64,000 nt of DNA from Engelhardtia mirabilis (lineage in GTDB: Bacteria > Planctomycetota > UBA1135 > GCA-002686595): contig NZ_CP036287.1 of NCBI RefSeq assembly GCF_007748095.1, positions 2,480,001-2,544,000 of the forward strand, read 5' to 3'. Of the stretch, positions 18,414 through 31,336 are shown piece after piece (position 1 is the first letter of the stretch; each line of letters opens with the position of its first letter). Both the position numbers and the translations under genes were made by a program. The notes beneath the pieces were generated by a model, which worked only from the letters and a program-made list of their open reading frames with translations, ran no database searches and had not been told where the DNA came from.

Positions 18414-19040
18414 ATGACCCCCCGATTCGACCTCGGCCGCACCGGCCTCCTGCTCGCTCTGGCGCTCCCCCTGACCTCCTGCGACCCCGTCTTCGGCTCG
18501 CGCCCGATCGGCGGCGGCGAGTGGAACGGTTCCCTGGCCAAGATCGAGGCCCCCGCGGCCGACGTCTGGACCGCGGTCAGCGAGGTGCTCGAGGAGCTCG
18601 ACGCCGGCAAGGCCACGCCCTACCCGGAGGGCTCCGCGACCTCCGTGCGCGTGTCCTGGCAAGGCAGCTGGGCCAAGGTCGCCGTGGACTCGGCGCGCCC
18701 CTACGACAGCGTCGTTTCGGCGTTCACCATGGGTCAGGACGATCACGGCGACCACAGCCACGGCGGCGAGGAGCTGTTGAGCGAGCTGCTGGCCGGTCTG
18801 AAGTCGCGCGGTTTCGCCGTGGACGAGACCTGGGAAGGCCACGGGCCCCACTCGGCCGTTCCCGCCGGTGCGTTCCAGACCGTCGGCAAGGCCTACCGCA
18901 TGCCCGGTTGGGAGGAGTTCCACGAGGAGCTCTACGGCGGGCACGGTGGTGGGCACGGTGGCGAGCACGGCGATGCCGGACATGGCGACGCCGGACACGG
19001 TTCCGCCCCCGCGTCCGGTCACGGACCGTCCAGTCACTGA
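18414..19040 (+). CDS. lipoprotein with histidine-rich C-terminal tail, possible metal binder
   Basis: The 208-residue precursor has a lipoprotein signal (basic start, hydrophobic core, lipobox LTSC with Cys near 23). The middle has an IEAPAADVWTAVSEVLEEL helix of the type seen in small exported proteins. Two His-rich segments follow: DDHGDHSHGGEE in the middle and, in the last 45 residues, repeated GGHGG / GHGDAGHG units with about ten His. Such tails commonly bind zinc, nickel or copper. No transporter for these metals lies nearby, so the role is open. The exact family is not recognised. The gene is followed by an alpha/beta hydrolase 19 bases later. Confidence 0.75.
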   Translation: MTPRFDLGRTGLLLALALPLTSCDPVFGSRPIGGGEWNGSLAKIEAPAADVWTAVSEVLEELDAGKATPYPEGSATSVRVSWQGSWAKVAVDSARPYDSVVSAFTMGQDDHGDHSHGGEELLSELLAGLKSRGFAVDETWEGHGPHSAVPAGAFQTVGKAYRMPGWEEFHEELYGGHGGGHGGEHGDAGHGDAGHGSAPASGHGPSSH

Positions 19041-19059
19041 TCTCGAGGATCCGTCGATC

Positions 19060-20058
19060 GTGAGCGCGTCCACTGCGAACACGCGCTCCGTGCGGGTCAA
19101 GCGCGCCCGGCGCGTGGCCGTGACCGCCGCTGCCATCCTGGTTGCAGCGACGATCACGGCCACGTTCATTTGCACGCGGGTCGCGGAGGGCCAGTTCCCC
19201 TTCGATCCGGGCGACGGCTTCGAGGCCCACGCCCTCGAGGTCGACGGGGTGAGCCTGCGCACCATCGAGATCGGTGAAGGCCCCGCCATAGTCTTCCTGC
19301 ACGGCGCCTACGGTGGAGCGGAGGACGCGATCGAAACCCTCGCCCCGTCCCTCGCCGCCGACTTCCGCCTGATCTCGATCGACCGCCCGGGCCACGGCTA
19401 CAGCCAGCGCGGCGGCGCGCGGCACGACGATCCACGCGGGCAAGGCGAGACCATCGCCGCAGCCCTCGAGGCCCTGGGTCTCGAGCGACCGATCCTGGTG
19501 GGCTTCTCCTACGGCGGCGCGGTGGCGGCAGACCTAGTCGCGCGCGATCCGTCGCGGGTGGGCGCGCTGGTGCTGATCGCCGCGCCGCTGTTGCCCTGGG
19601 GCGGCGGCTCCGACGCCACGGATCTGGTCCTGGGTGCTCCGGTGGCCGGCCCGGCCCTGGCTTGGTTGGGCGCGAGCCTCTTGGCTGAAGCCATCGCCCC
19701 CGCCGAGCTCGACGCCGTCTTCGCCCCGGAGCCCGTGGCCGAGAGCTTCGACCGCTCGCCTACCGCCCTCGCCGTGCGCCCCGGGTCGCTGGTGGCCAAC
19801 TCCCGCGACATCGCCCACCTCAACGACGAGCTGGCGGAGTCGGCCGCACCCTACGCAGACATCGACGTCCCCGTGGTCCTGCTCCACGGCCTCGAGGACC
19901 GCACGGTCTGGTTCGACTACCACTCCGAACCCGTCGCGCAGATCCTGCCCGACGCGGACTTGCGCCCGATCGAGGGCGCGGGGCACCTCTTGCTCTACAC
20001 CCGCACGGCCGAGGTGGTGGACGCGATTCGAAGCGTGGCCGCTCGCGCGGCGAGGTGA
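19060..20058 (+). CDS. alpha/beta hydrolase with N-terminal membrane anchor
   Basis: GTG at 19060 gives 332 residues. A basic stretch and one membrane helix (about 15-36) precede an alpha/beta-hydrolase fold. The oxyanion motif is IVFLHGAYGG, and the nucleophile elbow is VGFSYGG (Ser in G-F-S-Y-G). An acid-bearing strand region VVLLHGLEDRTVWFDY and the catalytic His in EGAGHLLLYT complete the triad. The substrate is unknown; members range from esterases to lactonases. The frame is open upstream into the preceding gene, but only this GTG has a reasonable position and a purine-rich GAGG about a dozen bases before it. It probably shares a transcript with the His-rich lipoprotein. Confidence 0.85.
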   Translation: MSASTANTRSVRVKRARRVAVTAAAILVAATITATFICTRVAEGQFPFDPGDGFEAHALEVDGVSLRTIEIGEGPAIVFLHGAYGGAEDAIETLAPSLAADFRLISIDRPGHGYSQRGGARHDDPRGQGETIAAALEALGLERPILVGFSYGGAVAADLVARDPSRVGALVLIAAPLLPWGGGSDATDLVLGAPVAGPALAWLGASLLAEAIAPAELDAVFAPEPVAESFDRSPTALAVRPGSLVANSRDIAHLNDELAESAAPYADIDVPVVLLHGLEDRTVWFDYHSEPVAQILPDADLRPIEGAGHLLLYTRTAEVVDAIRSVAARAAR

Positions 20059-20251
20059 CCCCGCGGGCGCGGCCGCCGGGAGTGCACGACGCGGGTCGCG
20101 GTCAGATGACGGCAAGCCGCGCCGCCCCGGGGCCCCAGGATGCCCGCGGCCTGGAATACGCCGACTCAGCGTTGTCGGCCGCCTCGCTCGCGGACTAGGG
20201 TCGCCGGGTCCGCGCGCCGCGGCACCGGTAGGACGACGGAGTTCGAAGCTC

Positions 20252-20917
20252 ATGTGGGAACGAGTACGCAGCGTCTGCGCGGGGCGCGCCAAGTGGATCG
20301 CCGTCTGCGGCCTGGCCGTGGCCGTACCGCTGGTCTGTGACGCCAGCGTTTCCTGGTCGACCCACGTGTTCGACGACAGCGCGACGATTCCGCACCGCTC
20401 CGTGGCCCTGGTCCTGGGTACCTCGCCGACCCACGAGGGGCGCCCCAACCGCTTCTACGTGGCGCGCATGGACGCGGCGGCCGCGCTCTTCACCGCTGGC
20501 GCCGTGGACGGAATCCTCGTCAGCGGAGACAACGGGCGCCCGGACTACGACGAGTCGAGCCGGATGCGCGCGGACCTGGTCGCGCGCGGCGTTCCGGCGG
20601 AGCTGATCACCTGCGACTTCGCGGGCTTCCGCACCCTGGACTCGGTGGTGCGTGCCAAGGAAGTATTCGGCCTGGATGAGGTGACGATCGTCTCCCAACC
20701 CTTCCACGCCGAGCGCGCGGTGGTCCTGGCCCGCAGTCACGGTCTCGACGCGATCGCCTTCGGCGCGGCCAACCCGGCCCTGGGCTCCTGGCTCAAGGTG
20801 CGCGCCCGCGAGGTGGTCGCGCGCACCCTGGCGGTCGCAGACCTGGCCATCGGCCGCAGACTGCACTTCCTGGGGCCGGGGGTCGCCGTAACGACCAGGA
20901 CGCCGCGCCGGGGCTGA
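20252..20917 (+). CDS. sanA: SanA/YdcF-type (DUF218) membrane-anchored protein
   Basis: ATG at 20252 gives 221 residues. A basic N-terminus and one helix lead to the DUF218 core: ALVLGTSPTHEGRPNRFYVARMDAA, then GILVSGDNGRPDYDESSRMRADL, then FAGFRTLDSVVRAKEVFG. This order is specific for SanA (SGDNG, YDE, GFRTLDSVVRAKEVFG). In enterobacteria SanA affects envelope barrier function and vancomycin sensitivity at high temperature; its reaction is not known. The gene stands alone, preceded by about 190 bases without a gene and followed by the long spacer before the FG-GAP gene. Confidence 0.88.
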   Translation: MWERVRSVCAGRAKWIAVCGLAVAVPLVCDASVSWSTHVFDDSATIPHRSVALVLGTSPTHEGRPNRFYVARMDAAAALFTAGAVDGILVSGDNGRPDYDESSRMRADLVARGVPAELITCDFAGFRTLDSVVRAKEVFGLDEVTIVSQPFHAERAVVLARSHGLDAIAFGAANPALGSWLKVRAREVVARTLAVADLAIGRRLHFLGPGVAVTTRTPRRG

Positions 20918-21431
20918 GCGCGACGGCTGCGGTTCAGGTCAGGGCAAGCTCGCAATGGTCCGATGAGAGCCGTGAAAGGAGGATCTCCCGCTCTCCTGTG
21001 AGGGCAGCGCGAACACTTCGAGAATGGTCGGCACTGACGCGGTTCGCTTCCTCAGGGGAGCGGTGGTCTCATGAGCGACACACTCTTCGAGCCAGGCGGC
21101 TTTGGCGCGAGATCGGGACATCGTCAGCGCAGGGCGGCGGAAATGGGGATTCTCGGTGCCAGTGAGACTGCCGAACGACGCCGAGCCCCCTACCTGAGTC
21201 TCCTGCCTGGAATCCAGGCATGGCGCATTTGGGTGTCAGTCAGCGTGCACTTGAACCGCCGGTTCAGAACCGGAGACGGGCAGCCGGCCGCTGAAGGGAC
21301 TAGCCTTGTTCGACACTTTATCGAGCGAAGGCGACCGAGAATCGATTGAGTCCGGCTACCGAATGGCGATTTCGAAGTCGGCTCACGGGAGCCGTCAATA
21401 TCAAGGTCACCACTCGAAGAAAGGTGTCGGC
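20918..21431 (+). other. long non-coding spacer with several small inverted repeats
   Basis: About 510 bases with no gene I can support. GC is visibly lower than in the neighbouring genes. It holds two clear perfect inverted repeats: TGCCTGG-AAT-CCAGGCA at 21204-21220 and TGAACC-GCC-GGTTCA at 21252-21266, the second followed at once by AGAACC, which can pair with the same arm. Small open frames (for example 21071-21349) show no coding signature. It may contain promoter and remnant sequence for the FG-GAP gene. Confidence 0.5.
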
Positions 21432-23144
21432 ATGATTGCTCTGATCGTGCTCACGGCGACAGCGCTACAAATCGATACGCCGTGTGCCTCGGCGTCGCTC
21501 GAGGCTGAGACCCCGATTGCTGGGGCGATGTATGGGATCGAGCTAGAGTCGCTCGACGATGGCCGCGTCTTCGTGACGACGCTGAAGAACATCGGAGGCG
21601 GCGTCGGAGGCGGGTCGGTGGAAGTGCTGAAGCCAGGGGGAGGTGGACTGGGGTCGTCGCTCCTCCAGACCTTGCCGACAGTTCCGAGCTATAGCGGTCC
21701 TGAGAACTTCGGCCTGGCTCTCGACTATTCGGACGGTCTGCTCGCAATCGGGGCGCCGGGGTACAACCCAGATCCTGACGGAATCGGAACGAAGCCCGGG
21801 CAGGGAGCGGTTTACCTCTATGAGGTCAGTGGATCGGAATTCGTGGAGCGGATCAAGATGTTGTCTCCCATAGAGTTCGGGCAGAATGCGCATGACTCAT
21901 TCGGGATTGATGTTGCGATCGATGGGGACTGCCTCGTGGTCGGGTCATCGGGTCGGCCGGTGGCGTGTTCGACGGGAGGGGTCTGCGACAACGCTGGGCA
22001 GGTGTTTGTCTATGACGTTTCGGATCCTGGGAATCCAGCCTTCATTCAGGCCCTGAATGCGCCGTTCGTCGACGATGATGGCCGTTTTGGGGCGGCAGTC
22101 GATGTCGAGGCGCTGAGCGGCGGCGGCGAGAGGCTCGCGGTGGGCGCCTTCTACGCCAACAACGGCGGCGTGGCACGGTCGGGGGCGGTGTATGTGTTCG
22201 AGCGCACCGGCGGGCTGTTCTCGAGCGCTGCCGTGAAGATCACGCAATCCCCTCCAGTGGCGCACGCGACCTTCGGTAAGTGCCTGGACTTGGAGGGAGA
22301 TCTGCTGGTTGTCGGAGCGCCGAGCGTGAGCGTCGACCCAACGATCGAGGGGGCGGCCTACCTGTTCCAGGAGTCGGGAGGCAGCGGCTGGGTGGAGATC
22401 GGGGCGCTGACGCCAAGCCTCGGGTTCGCTGGCGACCAGTTCGGAGTCAGCCTGGATTTCGACGATGACCGAATCCTGATCGGAAGTCCCGGCCCGCCGC
22501 CGCCCGACTCGTCAGCGGTTGCGGGGAGCGCCTATCTGTTCGTGAAGCCCCACGCCGGCTGGAGTAGCGGGAGCGAAACGGCCGTAATGTTGCCAACCGC
22601 GCCCTCGCTCTCGGCGGGGGAGCGTTGGGGCCACGCAGTTGCGCTCGATCGCTTCTCGGGCTACGTGGGGAGGACCGGAGCAAAGCCCAATGGGATTGTC
22701 GATGCCGGGAGCGCTCAAGCGTTCGTGATTGGAGGACTGAAGCTGCATTCCTGCCCCTCGACGATCGTGCTCGGGAACGGTGGCACGCAGGTTCAGTTCA
22801 TCGACTTCGACGATGAGATGGCTGGAGACGTGTACATCGCGCTCTACAGCAGCGAGGTTAAGGAGGTGGGGCTTGGCGGCGACCCGCAGGGGTTGCAGCT
22901 TCCCATCGGGGTTGGAGATCCCTGGTTCGGTGCTTCGCTCAGCGGGGCCGGGGACCCTCCGTTTGTCGGTTCATTGGGCCTGCTGGATGCGGCCGGGGAT
23001 GGGAATGCGTCACTATTCACGCAGGCGCTCAACCCTGTGCCGCTGCCCCTCGTGGGGGTCGAGCTCTTTACGGCGGTTCTATCGATCGACCTCTCGGCAG
23101 GGGTCGTAGACATCTCCAACGCGACCCGGGTGCGGCTCAACTGA
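21432..23144 (+). CDS. secreted FG-GAP repeat (beta-propeller) protein
   Basis: ATG at 21432, with GAAAGG about 8 bases upstream, gives 570 residues with a signal sequence (ALIVLTATALQ... cleaved near CASA). The body consists of about six FG-GAP-like repeats. Each has a phrase of the type F-G-x-(A/S)-(L/V)-D then D-x-L-(A/V)-(I/V)-G-A-P and G-A-(V/A)-Y-(V/L)-(F/Y), for example ENFGLALDYSDGLLAIGAPG and GAVYVFERT. Such repeats form an integrin-type beta propeller with calcium loops. The last ~120 residues are a separate beta domain. GC is clearly lower than in the flanking genes and third positions are less biased, so the gene may be a recent arrival or a fast-evolving surface gene. An in-frame ATG at 21363 lacks a ribosome site. 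Confidence 0.82.
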   Translation: MIALIVLTATALQIDTPCASASLEAETPIAGAMYGIELESLDDGRVFVTTLKNIGGGVGGGSVEVLKPGGGGLGSSLLQTLPTVPSYSGPENFGLALDYSDGLLAIGAPGYNPDPDGIGTKPGQGAVYLYEVSGSEFVERIKMLSPIEFGQNAHDSFGIDVAIDGDCLVVGSSGRPVACSTGGVCDNAGQVFVYDVSDPGNPAFIQALNAPFVDDDGRFGAAVDVEALSGGGERLAVGAFYANNGGVARSGAVYVFERTGGLFSSAAVKITQSPPVAHATFGKCLDLEGDLLVVGAPSVSVDPTIEGAAYLFQESGGSGWVEIGALTPSLGFAGDQFGVSLDFDDDRILIGSPGPPPPDSSAVAGSAYLFVKPHAGWSSGSETAVMLPTAPSLSAGERWGHAVALDRFSGYVGRTGAKPNGIVDAGSAQAFVIGGLKLHSCPSTIVLGNGGTQVQFIDFDDEMAGDVYIALYSSEVKEVGLGGDPQGLQLPIGVGDPWFGASLSGAGDPPFVGSLGLLDAAGDGNASLFTQALNPVPLPLVGVELFTAVLSIDLSAGVVDISNATRVRLN

Positions 23145-23489
23145 TCCGAGTCCGTAGGTTCGGGCCGGGGGCCGGTGCACTCGGTTCGTCCGGTCGAGCA
23201 GGGGGCGGCGAGACAGCGGCTCGCAGTGCGAGCGACTGTCCGCATGTCGTGGGCTGAGCCGCTCCCGCGCGCGGCCGCGACTTCACTGCCGCAAGGGTGA
23301 GCTCCAGTCGATTGGCGGCGAATCGGTTACGGCGTAGCTGGTGCCGCGAGGACGAAGGGCATCGGCCGAGACGCACCAACACAGGGCGTCCTCGAGAATG
23401 GCCCCAATGAAGAGCGCCCGGATCGACTGCGGTCGATCCGAGCGCGCGGTGGGCCGAGAGCTTCGGCGTTGCAGCAGATGCCCCGACCC
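23145..23489 (+). other. gene-free convergent spacer between the FG-GAP gene and gcvP
   Basis: About 345 bases between two converging genes. Apart from the hairpin at 23419-23440 I see no gene, RNA or repeat in it. Lower-GC sequence continues from the FG-GAP gene until roughly 23260, after which composition returns to that of the surrounding genome. Confidence 0.5.
23419..23440 (-). terminator. candidate terminator hairpin after gcvP
   Basis: A perfect 9-bp inverted repeat CGGATCGAC / GTCGATCCG with a TGCG loop sits 50 bases downstream of the gcvP stop. On the minus strand it is followed by GGCGCTCTTCATT, only a weak T-rich tail, so termination efficiency is uncertain. It could also serve the FG-GAP gene from the other side. 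Confidence 0.35.
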
Positions 23490-26420
<2,931 letters not shown>

Positions 26421-26581
26421 CGTGGATCTCGGGCTGGGGGTGGTGGGGGACAGGCGCGCGGCGCCCGCCGTGGGACGGGCGGTGTGGTCGGATGCGAACC
26501 CGATCGGTGGCCCGGGAGCCGCGGATTGTAGCCCTTGTGGGGCCCTCGCCGTCCGTCCGCTAGCCCCCGGCCCGGGGCGCC

Positions 26582-27856
26582 TCAGCGCGACCCGTCGGTC
26601 GACGCCGGCCAGAGCTCGGGCCGGGCCTCGAGCCAGGCCAGCACGGCCTCGGCCACCCGGGCGTTGCCGTAGATCGACAGGTGCCCGGCCTGGCTCACGT
26701 AGATCGACTCGAGCTCGCTCCTGGGCGCGGGCAGACGCTGTGTCTCGCGCTCCAACTCGGCCAGGGGCTCGGCCAGGTCGATGTAGGGAATGCCCCGCTG
26801 GTCGAGGGCCGCGAGCAGGCCGCTCCAGTAGCGCTCGCCGGTGCGCTCGAACTCGAGCAGGTCCTCGTGGCTGTGGAAGATCACCACCGGCGCTGCCTTG
26901 GCGCCGCCCTCCAGGGCCTCGCGGTGGAAGCCCTCGAGCACCGCCACGCTGGTGCGGAAGGGTTCGCCCTCCGGATCCATCCACATCGTCCGCGGCTGCC
27001 GCGCCAGGTGGGCCAGCACCAGGCCCGCGACCCGCGCCGTGCCGAAGATCGCCAGGGGTCCGAGGGTCGGTCGCCCCGTCCAGTAGTCGTCCGGCGCCGT
27101 GAGGCGCGCGACCTCGCCGTCGCGCACCGCCCGCGCGTAGGCCATGCGATCGGGGTAAGGCGGCGGCAGCAGCAGCTCGAGCTCGTCGTTCTCGCGCAGG
27201 ACGAAGCGCGGCTTGGCCGCCGGGCGCAGGGTATTCGGGCTCCAACGCGGGCGGAAGCGGTTGACGTTGCGCCCTATGTTCTCGAGCAGGATCCCGATCG
27301 CCACCACGTCGGGCTTCCACGTGGGCGAATGGCGCCGATGCAGCAGCCACGCCTGGTCGGTACCCCCGCCCGGCAGTCCGAAGTTGATCGCTTCGAGGGC
27401 GAGCCCGCGGGCGGCGGCCTGGTCCTCGAGCTGGTACGGATAGGCGGCGTGGTCGGGCACCTCGTCGCCGTAGGTGAACGAATCGCCGTAGCAGCACAGC
27501 CGCAGGGTCCCGCTCGGGGTCTCGCGCGGGTACTCGCGCGGCCCGCGCATGCCGTCGGGGGAGACCGATTGGTCGCCGTCGCCGGTGCCGCCGGGGCGCA
27601 GCGCCCAGCCGATCTCACGGTCCCAGATGCCGACACCCTCGGCCGGCTCCGGCTCGTAGACCGCCGTGGCCAACCAGATACGCTGGGCCTCGTTGGTGGT
27701 CGACCCGAAGGGTGGCAGGGGGTAGCCCATGAACGAGCCGTCCTGGATGCCCCAGACCGAGAGCCACAGCTCCAGACCGACCGCGGCGCCGAGGGCGGCC
27801 AACAGCAGGCGGGTGAAGGTCGGGCGCAGGCGCGATCGTCGGGGCGAGGCGGGCAC
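26582..27856 (-). CDS. membrane-anchored SGNH/GDSL-type hydrolase
   Basis: GTG at 27856 gives 424 residues. A basic stretch and one hydrophobic helix (LLLAALGAAVGLELWLSV) serve as signal anchor. Block I is LCCYGDSFTYGDEVPD with the GDS nucleophile. The block with Gly/Asn is seen in INFGLPGGGTDQAW, and a His-containing C-terminal block in QAGHLSIYGNARVA. Planctomycetes carry many such proteins, thought to act on acetyl groups or esters of surface glycans. The actual substrate is unknown. The start is chosen so that the anchor is intact; it lies 108 bases from the divergent ABC gene at 27965. About 160 bases separate its end from gcvP on the same strand. Confidence 0.75.
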   Translation of the reverse strand: MPASPRRSRLRPTFTRLLLAALGAAVGLELWLSVWGIQDGSFMGYPLPPFGSTTNEAQRIWLATAVYEPEPAEGVGIWDREIGWALRPGGTGDGDQSVSPDGMRGPREYPRETPSGTLRLCCYGDSFTYGDEVPDHAAYPYQLEDQAAARGLALEAINFGLPGGGTDQAWLLHRRHSPTWKPDVVAIGILLENIGRNVNRFRPRWSPNTLRPAAKPRFVLRENDELELLLPPPYPDRMAYARAVRDGEVARLTAPDDYWTGRPTLGPLAIFGTARVAGLVLAHLARQPRTMWMDPEGEPFRTSVAVLEGFHREALEGGAKAAPVVIFHSHEDLLEFERTGERYWSGLLAALDQRGIPYIDLAEPLAELERETQRLPAPRSELESIYVSQAGHLSIYGNARVAEAVLAWLEARPELWPASTDGSR

Positions 27857-27964
27857 GAGGGTGGCGAGGATAGCCCCTCGCGCCGGACGGCTCCCGCCTC
27901 GGGCGCGGAATCGACGGCGGGCCCCTGGGGGGCGAGCGCAGTAGACTTCGCCGACCAGCGCACC

Positions 27965-28881
<917 letters not shown>

Positions 28882-28885
<4 letters not shown>

Positions 28886-30561
28886 CCGCCATCCTCGGCG
28901 CGCCGGCCCTGCGCCGACTGCTCGGCCTCAAGGCGCGTGGCATGCTGCGCCGCGCCGGTCGGCGTCTTCGCACTCCGTCCGGGGCGGTCTTCGCGTTGCT
29001 CGGACTGGGCTTCGTCGTGATGTGGCTGACCAGCATCGGCGTCGCCTTCCAGGTGCGCGGCGATCGCGGCCTCGAGCCGCGCCTCGCCGTCCCGGTGGCG
29101 CGCCTGTCGGTCACGGTCCTGTTCCTGCTCTCGGTCTCCGGCACCATCGCCCACCGCGGCCTGTACCTGCCTGCCCAGGAGATCGAGCGTCTCTTCGCCG
29201 CGCCGGTCTCGCGCGCCGACCTGGTTCGCCATCGGCTCCACATCCTGATGGGGCAAAGCCTGGTCGGGGGGCTGATCGTGGCGCTGATCGCGTCGGTGCG
29301 CCTGCCCCATTCGCTGTGGGCGGCGGTGGGTGCGCTGCTCTTCGTGATGACCATCGCGATCGCCGGCCAGACGGCGTCGATCCTGCTCGGCGCCCTCGAG
29401 CGTCGACTGCCGGTCAAGGCCCTGCGCCTCGCGGCACGGATCTTCAGCTTGGCGCTGCTCTCGGCCGCCGTCGGCGTGTACGTCTTCATCGACAAGCTGC
29501 CGAGCGACCTGCAGACCAGCTTCGAGGCCGTGGTGACCCACGACGCCGCGCGCATCGTCTCCGCACCCTTCGAGCCCTGGGCGCAGTTGATGAACGCAGC
29601 CAGCCTCGCGAGCGCCGCGCCCTGGCTGATCCTGTGCCTGGTGGTGCTCCTGGGTCTGTTCGAGCTCACGGCGCGACTGCCCTTCGACTTCCGCGAGTTG
29701 GCCCTGGCCAACTCGGCCGACGTGGCCGCGCGCATGCGTCGTCTGCAACGCGGCGGTGGCGCCTCGGCCCACAAGATCTCGAGCGCCGGCGGTCTGCGCC
29801 GCGTGCCTTGGCTCTTCGGGCGCGGGCCGGTGGGCGCCATCGCTTGGCGCAAGACCGCCTCGATGCTGCGCCGCGCGCGTGCAACCCTGGGCTTCTCGGC
29901 CTTCCTGTTGACGGTCCTGGTGATCGCGGCGGTGGCCGTGGGCGACGGCGGCGAGCGCAGCACGCGCATCGCCGGCGCGGTGTTGGTGGGAGTGCTCGGC
30001 ACCTTCTATCTGTGCAGCGGGCTGCGCTTCGACTTCCGCGAGGAGCTGGAGCGTATGGACGTGCTCAAGGCCTGGCCCCTGGCGTCCTGGCGCCTGTTCG
30101 CGGCCATGCTCCTGCCGGAGGCCGCGCTGATCACGGCCATGGTGGGCCTGGGCCTGGTCGCACACGGCTTGGCCACCGGCGGCGTCGACCCGGTGGGTTG
30201 GGTCGTGCTGGCCTTCATCCCGCCCTTCGTGGCCACCTGGCTGGCCCTGGACAACGCCATCTTCCTGCTCTGGCCGGTGCGTTTCGCTCCGGGGCAGGAG
30301 GGGGCCCTGCAGAACATGGGTCGGGCCGCGGTGGTCGTGCTGCTGCGGTTGGTGGTGCTGGCGGTCCTGGGCGCGATCGGTGTCGGCATCGGCTTGGGCC
30401 TGGTCTGGGTCGCGGGGAGCCTCGCCGACGCCTCGCCGACGGTGGCCGCGGTCGTGGGCCTGTTCGGCGGCTGGACCTGGCTGGTGGTGGGCTGCTGGGG
30501 CGCGATCGCCCTCGGCGGCGAGGTGCTGACGCGCTTCGAGCCCGACTCGATCACCAACTGA
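28882..30561 (+). CDS. ABC-2-like permease, partner of the preceding ATPase
   Basis: The 559-residue integral membrane protein has about twelve hydrophobic spans and a large cytoplasmic loop (about 255-320) rich in Arg, with RMRRLQRGGGA. An amphipathic coupling-helix segment PAQEIERLFAAPVSRADLVRHR near 93-115 is typical of permeases in which a protein with E-x-x-x-L-x-x-x-P-(V/L)-(S/T) contacts the ATPase. A second copy of that pattern, RFDFREELERMDVLKAWPL near 378, suggests internal duplication of two half-permeases. The start overlaps the ATPase stop. The next gene starts about 47 bases downstream. Confidence 0.82.
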
Positions 30562-30608
30562 CGCCCCGCAGGCGGTCCCGTTCCGCGCGACGCTTCGTAG
30601 CGCCCCGC

Positions 30609-31112
30609 ATGCACTCCACCGCACCCCTCACGCGGGTCGCGGCGGCCGGACTGGCCCTTGCCCTGACGTCCTGCGTCGGGCCTTCGGCCGGAACCCTGCC
30701 GCCCGAGGCTGCCCACTTCAACGTCGGCCGCGAGCACCTGGCGCTCGAGGGCTGGGACCCGGTCTCCTACTTCCCCGAGGGCGGCGGCGAGCCGGTCGAG
30801 GGCAGCGAGAGCATCGAGACGACCTATCGGGGCCTGATCTGGCGCTTCGCCAGCGAGGACCACCGCGAGCAGTTCGTCGCCGACCCCGAGCGCTTCGAGC
30901 CCGCCTACGGGGGCTGGTGCGCCTGGGCCATGGTCGACGGCGAGAAGGTCGAGGTCGACCCGCAGAGCTTCCTGATCGAGGACGGCGAGCTGCTGCTCTT
31001 CTACGACGGCTTCTGGGGCGACACGCGCCAGATGTGGCTCGATGCCGGACCCGACGCGCACCTGCGCGACAGGGCGAATCGCGAGTGGGCGTCGATCCGC
31101 GCGATCGACTGA
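30609..31112 (+). CDS. YHS-domain lipoprotein
   Basis: ATG at 30609 gives 167 residues with a lipoprotein signal (LALALTSC lipobox). One YHS unit follows: ALEGWDPVSYF, then YRGLIWRFASEDHREQFVADPERFEPAYGGWCAWAM, then FLIEDGELLLFYDGFW. In this family the Cys of G-G-(W/Y)-C-A is replaced by selenocysteine in some homologues, hence the usual name YHS domain-containing (seleno)protein. Here the codon is TGC. YHS modules are thought to bind metal or heme-like groups; the function is not settled. It is followed by a paralogue with two YHS units. Confidence 0.85.
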   Translation: MHSTAPLTRVAAAGLALALTSCVGPSAGTLPPEAAHFNVGREHLALEGWDPVSYFPEGGGEPVEGSESIETTYRGLIWRFASEDHREQFVADPERFEPAYGGWCAWAMVDGEKVEVDPQSFLIEDGELLLFYDGFWGDTRQMWLDAGPDAHLRDRANREWASIRAID

Positions 31113-31336
31113 AGCGAGCAGCGTTCTACGGGGGGACCGGCGCGGCTCCGATGGCCGCGGCGCGCAGGGCCGCTGGAATCCGCCTCGATCGCAGATGCTG
31201 ACCGGAACGCCGGTCCCGCTCTGGTTCTGACCGCGTACCCGCGATGGCGCCCGTTGGCATCCGCATCCGCGCGCGCTTCAAGAGCCCGGTACCAAGACCA
31301 ACGGCCCGCGAACGGCGGGCCCCGACCACCACCGCC

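Noticed and set aside
21071..21349. A 92-codon plus-strand ORF before the FG-GAP gene
   Set aside because: No ribosome site, no coding bias, and it contains the inverted repeats. Probably spacer.
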